Counted from the first letter of the stretch, positions 1-12,251 are shown. The stretch is 64,000 bases of DNA from Laetiporus sulphureus 93-53 (GCF_001632365.1 NW_024468524.1:607450-671449); one strand, 5' to 3'. A program made the numbers and translations. Notes: generated by a model from the sequence alone, not told the origin.

Positions 1-900
1 ATTTTCCTACAACGGTGTCAGTCTGAAGAATGCTCATATCGTTTCGCAACTGGCTCACGTTATTAGCAGAGCACCCAACTTGTACCCAAGTGTCGCCGGA
101 ATGGTGGAAGGCGGTGCCGCAGTCCGCGCTCTTGCCTGAGGACAGATCGTATGTGGAATCTCAGGTCCCAGAAAATGTTAATATAGTCACTCACAGTCTG
201 CTCCAGCACCGTCACAGCCGCCGTAGTAGCTGAAGCCTCCGTTGTAAGGACGAAAGAATCAACGACGAAATACGATGCTCCTTACCCAAAGCCGCTGGTC
301 ACATGGAACTCATGCCTATCATACAAAGGTCCGCGTCAGTGCCCGAACGTTTGATTCGGGAATTCCAGCGTCACTGACGGATAGACCAAGGATATATCGG
401 TACTGCTCCTCCCATTCTCGAGCGTCGTCTCGACCAGCGTACAGCCCTCTCCATTATTGCCGCAGTTACCTTCCGGCCAACACTTGAAGTGAGCGACACA
501 TGGCTGGGTATGAAAATATGCTTACCGGTCTGAAGATAGCTATGCACAATTGCATCCGTTATTTCAAAGAGCATTTAAGCGCATACTAGGCGGCTTACGC
601 AATAGCACCGATGAGCGGTCCGTTGCTGGTATAGGCACCGCCGGTAGATAAGACAGCCCCGTTTTCCGCCCTCAGGTACGGCTACATGAGTAGAGTGTCA
701 CTGTTTGCTCGCTCAAGATATGCATGTTAGCTGACAGTGCCATAACCGCATCTGTGGAGTGAAAGGCCATCAGCAAGCAATATCAAGATCCCCATAGCTG
801 CCGCTGACCTATTTGTGAAGGTAACGGTGTGCGTCTCAGCATTGGCTGGTATCAATCCTATAGCGACTGTAAGAAAAGCAGCGACCACGTTGAAGAACAT
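1..900 (-). CDS. Glycopeptide-like small secreted protein, copy 1 (3' end off window)
   Basis: The start ATG at 900 opens a signal peptide (MFFNVVAAFLTVAIG then PANA) followed by the family opening ETHTVTF. Further exons in order encode a short CGYGT segment, PYLRAENG...STGGAY...GPLIGAIA, YLQT, CGNNGEGCTLVETTLENG, a YYGGCDGAGAD segment near 195-240 and SADCGTAFHHSGDTWVQVGC near 60-150. The donor after the last of these is visible near 55, so the short terminal exon (ITFCD-type ending in the other copies) lies beyond the left edge. I recognise the family as what is often annotated 'glycopeptide' in Agaricomycetes: a secreted, cysteine-rich protein of about 140-160 residues with no established biochemical role. 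A TATA-like TTTATAAA lies near 980. All visible exons are open. Confidence 0.75.
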
Positions 901-2079
901 AGCGGGATTCGTGGCGATAGGTGCGCTGCGATATCTGCAACGACGATTGAACCTTCAGAAACTTGGGTTGCTACCCAGCTTTTATAAACAGGATCAGAAC
1001 GATTAGGTCACCCGGCAACGGCAACCTTCCAGATCGGCGGGTGTGTAACGTGCAATGGCACTGCGTGGTCGTTTTTTTAATTGAGGTAGGGCGATTTCCA
1101 AAATAATCCAGTGGCATCGGTTATATATTCGTATGTCGCGATGGATCGTGACTGACGTGCTAAAGATGGCTTGAATCAGACAAATTGCATCCGGACGACT
1201 CGTTAGGGAGCATGGATGCACATTGACGGCCAAGTGTAAGAGTCACTCTCGCGGCTACTTAGGCGTTCTGCTTCCTAACGTTCGGCAGTATCATTATTCA
1301 AAAGCGCTTCTGTATTACCTTCGCAACACAGCACCCTTGAGGAAGCACTGTGGACTTTCTCGACATGCGGATTTCAAAAAGCTTGCTCTACATTTAGTCA
1401 AATTTGACGGAAAGTAGCGCCGTAGACAGCATGCAGGTCGACACGACTTCTCGAGTCGGAAAAGCATTGTAGATTTGTGCGATAAGCTGAATATCGCCGA
1501 CAGACTAGTACATATCTTGCCAGGAAGCCGAGGTCAAGGGGGATAGCAGCTTTTATCGAATACAAGGTGACCACGTACGATCATATATGACGTCTTGCAT
1601 ATGCTTTTGCATTCATCATGAGATGTATCACCGGTGCTGCCATCACGCACTTTGTCATTCTCCGCCTTCAGCTGACTTCTTGCAGCAGTTGGGCATCGGT
1701 GAGAGCAGAGATGACATCCTTGACGTTTACTAAGCGTCGTTTCTATAGGGCTCAAGATCAGCATCTGTGAGGCTCATAACCTTTCGAATTGCATCGACGA
1801 GAACACCATGCGATCCCGGCCTTTGTATAGATTTTGGGCATCAAGGTATCGTTGAGTAAATGCGTGTACATTCGTTCGCAGGGATGCGTTCTTCTTGCTG
1901 AATATGTAGCACGCGCTGACACACCGAGCAGGGAGGGCCGAGAACACGAAATTTCGTGAGCATCAGCTTCTGCAGGATACTAATGATTTGACTGGCTGTC
2001 GCCGTATAGTAGTGTTGCACTACGTAACGACTTATACTAGCAGATGCCCACGTCGAGAGGATTGGTATAAACGGTCCAA
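901..2079. other. Spacer between glycopeptide copies 1 and 2
   Basis: About 1.2 kb between the start of copy 1 and the stop of copy 2. It is shorter than the later spacers, and I could not recognise a gene or a clear copy of the spacer modules found after copies 3-7. Small ORFs on both strands look like chance. Confidence 0.4.
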
Positions 2080-3019
2080 TTAGTCACAGAACAGAACCGC
2101 GAGATCCACCTTTGCAGGAAGTAAGATCATCTAGTCAAGTATAACAACGTCGCCACTCACATTATCACCAGCACAAGGGATGGCTGGATATACCCCGGCA
2201 CCGCCACGGTATGCAGACGCGCAATCGGCAACAGTACCTAAGTAACATAAATTCGGCAGTATTCAGCGAGTCAGCACGAATGCTTGCGATATTACACTGA
2301 CAGTCTGCACCATCGCCATCGCAGCCGTTGTAGAAGCTGCAAATGACAGGTCATTCTACTGTTCATTTCTCATTCATACCACTTACCCGTATCCGGTTGC
2401 TACGGAAAACACATGGCTACACATGAAACCAAAATTATTTCAGAGTCATTTGATAAATAGGAGAAGAGGAGACTTGCGGGGGAACGAGATCAATTATAGC
2501 GGAAGTGTCTCCATTCTGCAGTGTGAACTCGACGACAGTGCAATTATTTCCTTGGTCGTCGCAAGCACCTGCATTCACAAGGCTACTTCAGCAGCGGGAC
2601 ACGACCGTACATAGCCGTTACTCACCGGTCTGAAGATAACTGGACGCATAGGAAATACACCATCAGTTATCATCGCTCAAAGGTGCTGTACTGTCTGAGC
2701 GAGGGCGAACTCACGCGTAACCATCCACAAGGGGCCCATTGATTGTATACGCTTCTCCAGTGGACAACACAGTGCCATTTTGAGCCCGCAAATACGGCTG
2801 TGTAGAAGCACTTTAAAAGCATTCCAAGTTCAGGATGACTGTTGTACTTACAGTTCCAGATCCGCAACTAGAAGTGTGGCCCAGCATGTTAGTAGAGCGC
2901 AGACATCGTCGATGGCATACACTAACTCATTAACGAATGTCACCGTGTGAGACTCGGCGATGACGTGAATGAATGCCGAAGCAGCTATCACAAAGGCAAT
3001 CAAAGGCTTTAAAGACATT
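2080..3019 (-). CDS. Glycopeptide-like small secreted protein, copy 2 (divergent)
   Basis: The start ATG at 3019 gives MSLKPLIAFVIAASAF then an AESHTVTF junction typical of the family. Later exons encode PYLRAQNGTVLSTGEAY...NGPLVDGYA (about 2705-2800), GNNCTVVEFTLQNG...LVPP (about 2470-2570), a GCDG-type segment near 2330, ADCASAY...PCAGDN (about 2166-2230), and the terminal exon LAVLFCD with stop at 2080-2082. The exon order matches the other copies, but the C-terminal half (ADC to GDN) diverges strongly and lacks the TWVQVGC motif shared by copies 1 and 3-7. No TATA box comparable to the neighbours is visible 100 nt upstream. It reads as a diverged paralogue rather than an obvious pseudogene. 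Confidence 0.65.
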
Positions 3020-4834
3020 GGAATGTGGATAATGAATTGTGAGTCCCTGGGAAGTAGAGGCAGGTGAGGCGGGGCAGGGACTTGAGACAGCCCAGGGCGA
3101 TTTCATGAGCTGGTAATTATACAAACATCATGTGCGTCTATTACAGCGGTCGGGAGGATATTCCGGCAAGTGCGAGAAATAAAGGCACATCTGGGCAGCT
3201 GTCAGTGCCGCCTTTACGCTGATGGTGGCATTACTTGCATCATTCCGCGGCAGAGACTCCGTAAAAAGTGTCTGTCCATTCCGACGTATCGGATAAGCTG
3301 TGCTTGTAAGGTTTGATATTTATGTGGACACAGGCGTTTCCGAAGGTATGGTCGATTGATACATGATGTCATCCTTGTTCCGTTGGGCCGAGTGTCGCAA
3401 TCAGCCTGCATATTCGACAAAATTTGAACGAAATGTCGCTGCATGTCTGAAACGGGTGACAGAATAGTGGTAAACGCACCCTCAGGCTGTCGAGAACAGA
3501 CAACGAAGAACATAAATTTGCGTGATGCCAAGTCATCTCGACCGTTTTTAGTCCTCCTCGAGTCGTGCATGATGAACGCCGCCAACGTCACGGCTGTGGG
3601 TTTATCTCATGCGCTCAGCGGCACCATGATGCTTTGAGAGAAGCCTGTATACACAGCTTGCATTGCATCGCATCGTTCGCCGGAAGAAAGGAAACGTCAT
3701 CAGCGGATGTTAGGCGTAGACCCTGAACGGGCTGGAGTAGTCCGTAGTATCACTGCGATGCAATCACCAGACTAGACCGAAGGGAGTCACTGGCAGTAGC
3801 TTGAACGATCACGGCGAGTGTTAGCGCTGGTATAGTACTACGAACTTGTCTCCCCTAAGCAGACAACAAAATACCTCCCTCTCTGAGGGACGGAGGTCAG
3901 GAGGTATAAAGGTCTGCTTCAATTCACGCCTGTCAGACCGTAGCACAGACATGTGTCGCCTCGATTAGGAAATGCCGAGACATGCCGCATGAAGCCGACG
4001 ACGTGCCGCTGTCATGTCTCACGGATTTCTCCGGACGGTAGCGCGAGCTCATAGCACATCGGAGGAGGCCTGCAGCTTGCGATGTCTCTGGATGCAAATG
4101 AGCAATGTAGATATATCAACATTTATTCTGGATCAAACGCCATGATTTTTTCGAAGAAACCAGCAGGCTTCCTCTCCTTATATTAGTGAATAAGGTTACC
4201 TAACACCCTGTCATGAAGCTGCTGAATATGTCATATGAGTTTGAAATGTAGAGAATGGCATACAGTTGTGAATATGCAAAGGTCATCAATTAAAATTTGG
4301 ATGTTCTATGCAGACTTGGAGGATCATAGGGTACTAAACAGAACCGAAGGTGGATGCAGAGGTAGACGCGTCGTACAAGATCCGATCGACGCGTTTCGGA
4401 GATGAAAACGCTTACGTAACTCCGAAAGTGCCTCGTACGGTCTAACGGGATACTAATGAGTTTGAGCGCTTGCCGCTTCTCGACGGCGTACGCGGCTACA
4501 TTCAGTCAGAATAATTGAGCGATTTTCCAGAGAATGAACCGATGATAGCGATGGCTATCGTTTCTTGGGTGACAAATGCACAAGGAACGGCTTAAATCAA
4601 CGTAAGCAATAGTGACTTAGTTGTACTTGACGGCGCAACATAAGTTGCTTTCTTACCGCGACATTGCCTTCAGAAATCATTGTCATATATTTTGAAAACT
4701 GTATTCGGACTGAGGCTGTCACACAGAAGCACGACTGCGTTCCGTCCTATAAGACTTTATCGACTACAGTACATGCGCTCGAAATACACAACATCTAGAC
4801 GGAACGCGGATCTCGGTACAACGATGCTTGCTGC
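3020..4834. repeat. Intergenic spacer 2, related to the spacer at 19.8-22.5 kb
   Basis: No intact gene seen. Several blocks are colinear with the spacer upstream of copy 6: the GTCTCCCCTA-GCAGAC block near 3848 and 21128, the AGGTCTGCTTCAA block near 3915 and 21434, and the twin ACGCGT/hairpin block near 4366 and 21748. This shows it is a diverged copy of the same tandem-unit spacer. Confidence 0.5.
4366..4427. promoter_or_regulatory. Twin ACGCGT sites followed by a hairpin (copy 1)
   Basis: Two ACGCGT motifs (4366-4371 and 4389-4394) are spaced 23 bp start to start. They are followed by an 8-bp inverted repeat TTTCGGAG / CTCCGAAA (4394-4401 and 4420-4427). The same arrangement with the same 23-bp spacing recurs at 21748-21811 although the surrounding spacer has diverged. 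ACGCGT is the yeast MCB element core bound by MBF; whether it acts that way here is inference. Confidence 0.4.
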
Positions 4835-5753
4835 TTAGTCGCAGAACTTGATCAAGAGATTCTCCTTTGAGGGTGTCAGCATGGAGAACATGCACATTCT
4901 GTTGTTGAGATCGCGCTCACGTTGTCAACCGGGCACCCCACCTGCACCCAGGTTTGGTCGGACGTATGAAAAGCACTCGTACAGTTCTCGGAGGTACCTG
5001 ACGTTTCAATGTGTTCGTTCACTCTGCAAGGCTTAGGACAAGGAACGGACTGAATACTCACAATCAGCACCTTGACCATCGCAGCCGTCGTAGTAGCTGG
5101 TTCCACGTGTCAGGCTCTTATTCAAGTAGTATGTTAGTTCTACTCACTCGAATCCGCTGGTGACAGAGAACTCGTGGCTGTCAATGTCATCTATGTCAAC
5201 TTCATCGAAATTGCGAACATTCATTCCACTTACGGAGGAATGAGAGAAATATCAGTGCTGCTATATCCATTCTTGAGCGTCGTCTCGATGAGCGTGCATT
5301 TCTCTCCATTGTTACCGCAGTCACCTGTTACAGCAAGCAGAATTAGTCAGTGCTTTCGCACTGATCGAATAGTGCGCACCAGTCTGGAGGTATCTGTGTG
5401 CATGCCAAGTGCTCGTCAGCAATTGTTCGAATAGCGGCACATTGAAACGTACGCGATGGCGCTGATGAGCGGTCCGTTAATAGTATAATTAGCACCATTG
5501 GACAAGACTTGACCGTTCATCGCCCGCAAGTACGGCTACACGGAACGGTTCAGTTCATAGACCTAGACGCATTGCAGCTGCACGAACAGTACCGCGGCCA
5601 CATCTGTGAAGATATCTCCGTGAGCACATTACTGACAAGTATCCTAACGGTCAGTACTTACTTGTTGGCGAAGGACACCGTGTGGGTCTCAGCATTGACC
5701 TGCACGAGGGCGATCGCGAAGGCGACGAATGCAGCGGTGAACTTGGAGAACAT
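4835..5753 (-). CDS. Glycopeptide-like small secreted protein, copy 3
   Basis: The start ATG at 5753 encodes the signal peptide MFSKFTAAFVAFAIALVQVN, then AETHTVSFANK and a donor. A 16-nt microexon (C-G-R-G-T) lies near 5585-5605. Next come exons for PYLRAMNGQVLSNG..YTINGPLISAIA, the GDCGNNGEKCTLIETTLKNG exon near 5250-5330, and the TEN..CTSAFHTSDQTWVQVGC exon near 4925-5020. The terminal exon ENLLIKFCD ends at stop 4835-4837. A TATA box (TATAAAAA on the minus strand, 5838-5845) sits about 85 nt upstream of the ATG. The product should be secreted, with its cysteines paired in the mature protein; no molecular function is established for the family. Confidence 0.75.
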
Positions 5754-8353
5754 CTTTTTCGGTCTTATTCGAAGAGCTGGTGAGAATGCACAAAGTTGGA
5801 GGTGTAGGATCTGTGGATGCCAGCGAATCCTACATGGTTTTTATACTAAAAAACAGGGCACAAAGGACACCAGCGACTATCAGGACGCATCACCAGACGC
5901 AGCCCAATGAGCACTTCACCTGTCAATGGTCGGACGAAGCTAGAAGTTGATGATCAAGTCCTTCCGCATATGGAGTTAACAGCACATTGGAGAGGATGCG
6001 GGAGCACGGAAGGGCATCGGGACAGTGTTTGAACAGTCTGTCAACAGTTCATGGATGTGATTCTGTGCTTGGAGCTCTGTGCGACCTATTCTGGTAGCAA
6101 TGTGGATGCCTCGCTGAGCATGGGCACTCGGAATGCCAGATGGCCAGTTGGAATCACTGCTCATTCTAAGGTCGATCTACGACGTAAGAAAGAAAGCGCC
6201 AGACGAACTTACCGTACAGTGTCCGAACTCGCAAAAACGATGGCCTCCCCCTTTTTCCTGTCAGAAGCTTCTCGTCGCACAAACACCCGTAACATTTAGT
6301 GGCGGACCAAAGCTGAGCCTTCATGTATCCAATTAACAGAACTTACGTGATCATGAGTAGGACAATGCTGTCCGGAGACGGCGTTGAAGCGCATTATTGG
6401 GAGGCGCACCCGATTGATGGCCGCAAGGCCACAATTGGCCATCCTTCAGAGCAGACCGATCCGATTGCCGGTCGGAGGTACTCCGAGGCAGCTTCTAGAT
6501 GAGTGGAAATTATGTATGCCGCTGCCGCGAGGCCCTAGCTGGGGAAATGGAAATTGACAGCTAATGACCTCGGAAGATTGCTGTGCGCTGAATGTCCTAT
6601 GATGCGCCTACGCTCCAAGTACTACCGCGCTCTGCCTCGCCGACAGGCGCGACACTAGAAGCTCTGCGTGTACGTTGGTGGGCCGGAAGCGCCGGGTCCC
6701 CGTTTCGAGCAGGTGGCTTTTGGCTTGAGCGCGCCGCTCGCAAATCACGCGCTCGCGAAGAATGCATCGACCGGAGAGAGCGATAGCATCGGTAACGGCG
6801 TCTTTTCGTATGTCCTTGCTGTTCGTGTGTCTGCAGATTCGTAGCGCTGAATCAATCTTGATTTCTAAGGACAACAAGATACATCTGAGTGTAATGGGGC
6901 AGTGATTGTTAGATGAAGGACCGAATGGAATGATTGTGCCACTACCATCTAAATCATGCACGAACCACACGCACTTTCAAGAGACTGCGCAAAGAATTGC
7001 ATGTCGGCAGAATCGTCGGGCGTCCTTTGTCAGTCCCAGCAGTGCAATCAGCCGGCCAGCATGTGACGCCCTGCATCATTGCAGCACCAGCGGCTGCGCT
7101 CCAAAGACGGGCGTTGATATGGGCGATGACTGGATCGTCTAGCCTAGCTCACACGAGAATGGTAAGACAGAATGATAAACTGATCAGGTGCAGATTCCTG
7201 GGGTTGAGCCCGGCGAGTCTGATGCATCGATCCTGGTCCGATGAACCCTCGGAACTTCTCTTGTTGTAAATTTGATTTGACTGGGAAGATGTCGAGTCTC
7301 CGAAGTATCGACTGAACGAGCTCCATGACATCATTTAAATGGTGCGAAATGATGATATATCTTTGCTGTCCGTAGCACTCTGCCATATTTAGAACGCAAC
7401 AGGCATCCCATGAGTGTTAGTGAGCGGAATCACAGTTCACGCGGCTGGCATTCAAAGTTCTCATGATGACGGTTTAACGGATATCCACATACCTCGGCCT
7501 TGTGCTCGGCCCACCGCATGGCTCAGTCTCCCGAGATGGCAAGAAACGCCTTTCGGCTGATGGTTCAAAATCGAGGGGACTCACAGCACCACTGGCAGTC
7601 GCCTGCGTCTTGATAATCGGAGATCCAAACTCACGCGTGCCGTCTTGCAGTTGGCCTGAGTTATAAATTTGGATCTAAAATGTGGCTGAGGTGGCGGGAT
7701 GAAGCACGATGTCCCACAGTGTCCCACCCATAGGATTGAGCCGCCCCTAAACTCCCGAAAGCGAGATGTGGCGGAGGTTGTAAAGAAAAGTGCTTCCATG
7801 TTTGAGGTACGGTGGACGACTCGGTCCAAACGTCCACATAATACTATAGTCATACATTGCAACAAAGTCTATTGAACATCGAGTCAAGTCGGAAAGGGAG
7901 GGGAGGTTACTAGACCACAGACGGCTCGCAAAACTTCGACCGCCCAGAGGCTCTCGAGTCTTAATAACATCAAACGTGAACATGACGACGCGGCCTGAAG
8001 TAGTCGTATGTGACCTACTATCTAGACCTCCGGTCACCTACCTACCTAATATGGTTCCGTCCCATCGGCGGCCCACGCGAGGAGCGCCATCAGAACACCC
8101 TCAAAGAACATCACCGCCAGCGTACAGTAGTGCAATTTTTCAGATTTCACACACTTATTGGACTTGTATCAGCAGAACCAGGCCACGTAGCGACTTGTCC
8201 GTAGTACTAGTCGATACGGATGAACCTTATACTGATGTATATTTAAGACGACATTTACACTACGTGCTGCGAGAATTATTGTTGGGTTACATGAAGCATT
8301 CGGAATAAATCTGGGTGACGAGTGCCTAGCAGAACCGTGATAATACTTTCCAT
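5754..8353. repeat. Intergenic spacer 3 with decayed second-family exon
   Basis: This spacer is colinear with those after copies 4-7. The block 6370-8340 matches 12190-14990 closely enough to align by eye (for example the ACGGCGTTG...GCGCACCCGATTGATGG block near 6380 and 12200, and the AGAACGCAACAGGCATCCCATG block near 7390 and 13288). On the minus strand about 6745-6870 encodes an open segment SALRICRHTNSKDIRKDA..., which has homologues in the other spacers. No intact gene was recognised. Confidence 0.55.
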
Positions 8354-9263
8354 CTAGTCACAGAATGTGATGAGCAGGTTCTCCTGCAATGGTGTCAGCA
8401 GCGAGCGCGCACATTATTCGGCGAATCGGAGGATACGCTCACATTGTCAACTGTACACACAAGCTCCTCCGAGATTTGGTCGGGCGAATGGAAAGCAGTC
8501 GAACAATCTGCGTAAGTGCCTGAAAATCGGACGCGTATGTTAATCTGCAATATTCCGTGCAAGGGATAAATTGTACCGACAATCGGCGCCTACACCGTCA
8601 CAGCCGTCATAATAACTGTTTGCACGTGTCAGGTTCTTATTCGGCATTATACTCACCTGAATCCACTAGCGACAGAAAACTTGTGGCTGCCGAATGCCAT
8701 CCATGTCAGCATCGTCGTAATCATGGATGTGTATTCCACCTACGGAGGAATGAGATTAATATCACTGCCACTAGCTCCATTCGCGAGCGTTGTCTCGACG
8801 AGCGTGCAGTTCTCTCCATTGTTACCGCAGCTACGTGTTGCAGCAAATAGAATCAGTCGGTGTTATTGGACTAATTAAACAGTGCGCACCGGTCTGAAGG
8901 TATCTGTGTGCATGCCATGTTCTCATCAGCAACAATTTGAACAGCTATTAATGACAACATACGCGATGGCGGCAATAAGCGATCCGTTGATAGTATAAGG
9001 AGCACCAGTAGATAAGACTTGACCGTCGTTTGCCTTCAAATACGGCTAAATGGAAAGCTTCAGATCCCCAGTCTCATAAACGTTGCAGCTGTACTGACAG
9101 TACCACGACCACATCTAAGAATACATCTCTGTGAGCATATTATTGACAAGTATTCTGCGGGAAGTGCTCACTTGTTGTTGAATGTCACTGTGTGGGTCTC
9201 AGCATTGACTTGCACGAGCGCCATCGCGACGGCCAAGAACACAACAATGAGCTTGGAGAACAT
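8354..9263 (-). CDS. Glycopeptide-like small secreted protein, copy 4
   Basis: The start ATG at 9263 gives a signal peptide (MFSKLIVVFLAVAMALVQVN) and AETHTVTFNN. A microexon near 9090-9110 encodes C-G-R-G-T. Later exons give YLKANDGQVLSTGAPYTINGSLIAAIA, SCGNNGENCTLVETTLANG, a YYDGCDGVGAD exon near 8580-8620 and the final ENLLITFCD with stop at 8354-8356. The TATA box is near 9361-9367 (minus strand TATAAAAG), about 100 nt upstream. Compared with copy 5 it keeps the whole exon order; all exons examined are open. Confidence 0.72.
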
Positions 9264-10770
9264 GTCGCTTGACCTTAAAGCAGTGAGTTGTTGAGAATGT
9301 GCAAGACTGAAGGGTGTAAAAACTTGTGGGAGAGGGATGCCACCACAAGTCGTACATGGCTTTTATACTAGGGAGCACAGTTGAAAGTACAATGGCAGTT
9401 ATTTGGGAGCGTCAGCAAGTGCAGTCAAGAGAGCAGTGCCACAAGCTCACCTGTCAGTGGCGGTCTGACATGGCTAGCAGCTGGCGTTCATGGCGCTGCC
9501 CGACGGGGTTAGCAGGGTGATGAAGGGACATGGACGCACCAAGGGGGACCGAGGTAGTGTTTGAATAGCCTATAGCAGCTCGTTGGATGATCCTGGTCTC
9601 GTAGCTCTCCTGCAAGCTATTCTGGCAGCCTCCTGGAAACTGAGTCACTCGGGACGCCAGATGGAGTGTTCTATTGATGATTTTATAGATGGTAAGATAA
9701 TGGCGCTTAAAGGAGCTACCAGCGTAGTATCCGAACTTGAAGGGATAACGATTCCTCTATATTTCTCCTGATTAGGAATTGCTCGCTGCGCGACTCTCCG
9801 TTGCATCTCGGGAAGCCAAACCTGAGCATATTTGATAGATATACATAGGCCCGCCCAAATGTGGCATGTACAAGGCTGTCTAGAGACAGTACCACAGCCT
9901 AGCATAGAAAGGCGCACACGGCAGATTGCTGCAAAACTGGTATTGTCCGTTCTATAGGGCAGAGTGCTCAGATTATTGGTGCGGGGAACCATCTGAGGTC
10001 TAGTACGCGCCACATCATATGGTCAGCCCATTCGAAAAGATATACAACAATCTCGCTTCGAAAGACTGAGAATCGGGCGTGCAGCCACACTGGCGATGCA
10101 ACGTGGGATGGCGACCGTGACAGACTGCCATGCTCTGAATCGTCCTATGATGCATTCACATTGCAAATTCCGTGCACTCTGCCTCTCCGACAGGTGCGAC
10201 GCTAGAAGTCCTGAAAACATACCGATGAGCCAGTGGCGCCACTAAAACTTTCAAGAGATAGCTTCGGGCTTTAGCACGCGGCGTACCGCTAGCTCATGCG
10301 CACGAATTGCGCGCATCCAGCCTTTCGGGCCCACGGGTGAGAGCGCCAATACAGCGAGATCTGACTGCACGTCCTTGCTCTTCGGATTTTTCCAGTTTCG
10401 AAGCGCTCTGATCCCGGTCTCCGAAGAGGCTAAAGCTTACGTGAGTCTGCCGGGGACGGTGACTGTGGAAGAAGAACTTGGGTTTATTGGTTGAGTTGCC
10501 AATGCCTAAACCATATGCGAGCTACCAGTAGGCGCACTTTGAGACTTTGGATGAAATACTAGGGCGAGGCGTCGTAGCGCCCGTGAAGCCTGAGCTTGGC
10601 AACATGCCGCGACCTGCCGCGACGCATGCCAGACCTCTTGCACACATAGCAGTAATATTTGGGTCCGCCGTGTCAATAGCCAATATAAACTCTGTTATTC
10701 GGGGGGAAAAGTCGTGCATCTTACTTCGAGCGGGTATATCTAGATTGAAACAACTATGACATATGACGAT
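9264..10770. repeat. Intergenic spacer 4a (first part of a split spacer)
   Basis: Aligns with the first 1.5 kb of the spacer after copy 5 (15.9-17.4 kb). Examples are the GCTCACCTGTCAGTGGCGGTC block at about 9449 and 16088, and the CTGTCTAGAGACAGTACCACA block at about 9877 and 16527. About 10310-10430 on the minus strand encodes an open segment RALRNWKNPKSKDVQSD..., a homologue of the second-family exon. The last roughly 900 bp are repeated in diverged form beyond the PR-1 gene (12.19-13.1 kb). Confidence 0.5.
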
Positions 10771-11227
10771 GCAAGCAGCATCAGAAACCTTTATCTTTTT
10801 CCTCCCTTTGTCACCTTTTCCCAGGATTAAGGAGAGAAAGTGTCAGAAAAGCGCGAGGATCTCCTGATATTGAACCTTATGAGAGCTTTTTGCTCGAAAG
10901 GATGGTGAAAAGGCATTGATCCGCCAGCTGCATCTCAATCAGCCGAAGCTCGGCTTTCCGGCTTAATGTCTTTAAACCGAAATTCTCGTGACCTTTCCGG
11001 CGCTTTCTGGGTGACTTTTCCATGGAAAAGGATAAAATAAGCGCAGAACCCCACGCTTTTCGGGCTTAATGCCCTTTTTGGACCGAAAAAAGCTCCAAAG
11101 GAGGCTAAAAAGCAATATTTGGATTTTCCTGATGCACAAGGTACAGCTGACAATTGCTCAAACAAGCCCACTGTATCATAGTTGCAAGTCGAAGATTCAA
11201 GAACGAATACCCCTCAACTCCTCAGTC
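10771..11227. other. Low-coding block with palindrome and short direct repeats, 3' of PR-1
   Basis: The block contains a perfect 16-bp palindrome CTTTTCCATGGAAAAG at 11015-11030. It also has two imperfect direct repeats built on CTTTTC/CTTTCC-GGCTTAATG-CTTTxxxACCGAAA (about 10950-10985 and 11054-11090). None of this was seen in the other spacers, so it belongs to the PR-1 insertion rather than to the glycopeptide unit. No gene recognised. Confidence 0.4.
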
Positions 11228-12020
11228 TCACGCTTGCACGTTCTCGCTGAGTTCGGCTCGATAAGCTCGTTTTTCCGACGGTAGATATGTGTTTAAACAC
11301 CCACCTAAACTCTCCTTCCACGTTTCCTTGTGGAAAGTACTCGCAGACGTAGTACTTGGCAGGCTATGCGAGCAGCATCAACAACAACCCTCTTTGTGCA
11401 GTCATGCACTCACCCCATAGCTAGCAGGGAATATCCCGTTACACTCTTGCATACCACAGCCGACCTGCTTGGTTGCTTTCCATACAACCTATGCCAGCCT
11501 CACATGAACCCCATGCGGACTGACAGGCGCGAAATAAGGAGAGACGCACCTGAGTAAAATGCGACGCAACTGGGTCACTAGGGTTGTATTGAGCTGGCAA
11601 GGTTCCGCGTAAAATCAGTGCTGCATGCAGAGTTGTGGTGCGGAGGCACTCACAAGCCTCGTCGGTCCAAGACTTAATGGCCGCTGCAATTCCATAACTA
11701 CTGCCCGTACCAGCAGCGAGGTTCTCTGTGGCAGAAGGAAGTGTCAGCGAACTACTCGATATGTAGGGCCTCACTGATTACACACCCCCGTAAGGTCCCA
11801 ACTTGCCGCCAGAGTGCTCGAACACGCAGCCGTTAGCCCATTCCTGCGCTGCGGTGGCAAGCGTGTCGTTCCAAGTCAAGGCTACAGCGCCATGCTGGGC
11901 ACGAACGGTATTCTGGTCGGACAGATACTGGTCGATGTCGCTCGGTGACGTGGCAGATACAACAGCAAATATGATTGAGAGTGCAGCAGCAGCAGCAGCA
12001 GTGGTCAACGCGGTAGGCAT
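11228..12020 (-). CDS. Pathogenesis-related protein 1 (PR-1), CAP superfamily
   Basis: Six exons: 12020-11786, 11725-11654, 11593-11550, 11488-11414, 11363-11305 and 11246-11228. Together they give 167 codons with every splice in frame. The protein starts with a hydrophobic segment (TTAAAAAALSIIFAVVSA), then the CAP fold: YLSDQNTVRAQHGAVALTWN, WANGCVFEHSGGKLGPYGEN, LAAGTG, IKSWTDEA, YNPSDPVASHFTQVVWK, VGCGMQECNGIFPASYG, KYYVCEYFPQGN, VEGEF and ending ENVQA. The cysteines and the His/Glu of the CAP cavity (H in CVFEHSGG, E in GEN, H in SHFTQ) are present. CAP proteins are secreted; fungal members bind sterols or lipids. The ORF remains open upstream of this ATG for another 77 codons, Ser/Thr-rich like the linker of many basidiomycete PR-1 proteins, so the start is uncertain. 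A GCA/GCT run encodes poly-Ala in the hydrophobic segment. Confidence 0.85.
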
Positions 12021-12251
12021 ATTGTTCGTGCTGGATGTGGAAGAAGATGCAACTGCGGGCTCGGCTGATAAGACTAACTTCGGCGCTGTTCGTGGGGAAG
12101 TGGATGAAGACGACACCACAGAGGCGTCTACAGTTGGCTGCGTCGTTGAAATCACGACTGCTGTTTGGAGGGAAGAGGTAACGGGCGTTCCTAGAGACGG
12201 CGTTGGAGCGTATCGTTGGGAAGCGCACCCGATTGATGGCCACAAGGCCAT
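12021..12251 (-). other. Ser/Thr-rich in-frame extension upstream of the PR-1 ATG
   Basis: The minus frame of PR-1 exon 1 stays open from 12251 and encodes a Ser/Thr-rich stretch (for example VDASVVSSSSTSPRT, AVASSSTSSTNN). This could be a mature linker placed after an unseen upstream signal exon; if so, the hydrophobic segment after it would be internal. Alternatively it is 5' untranslated sequence. Confidence 0.35.
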
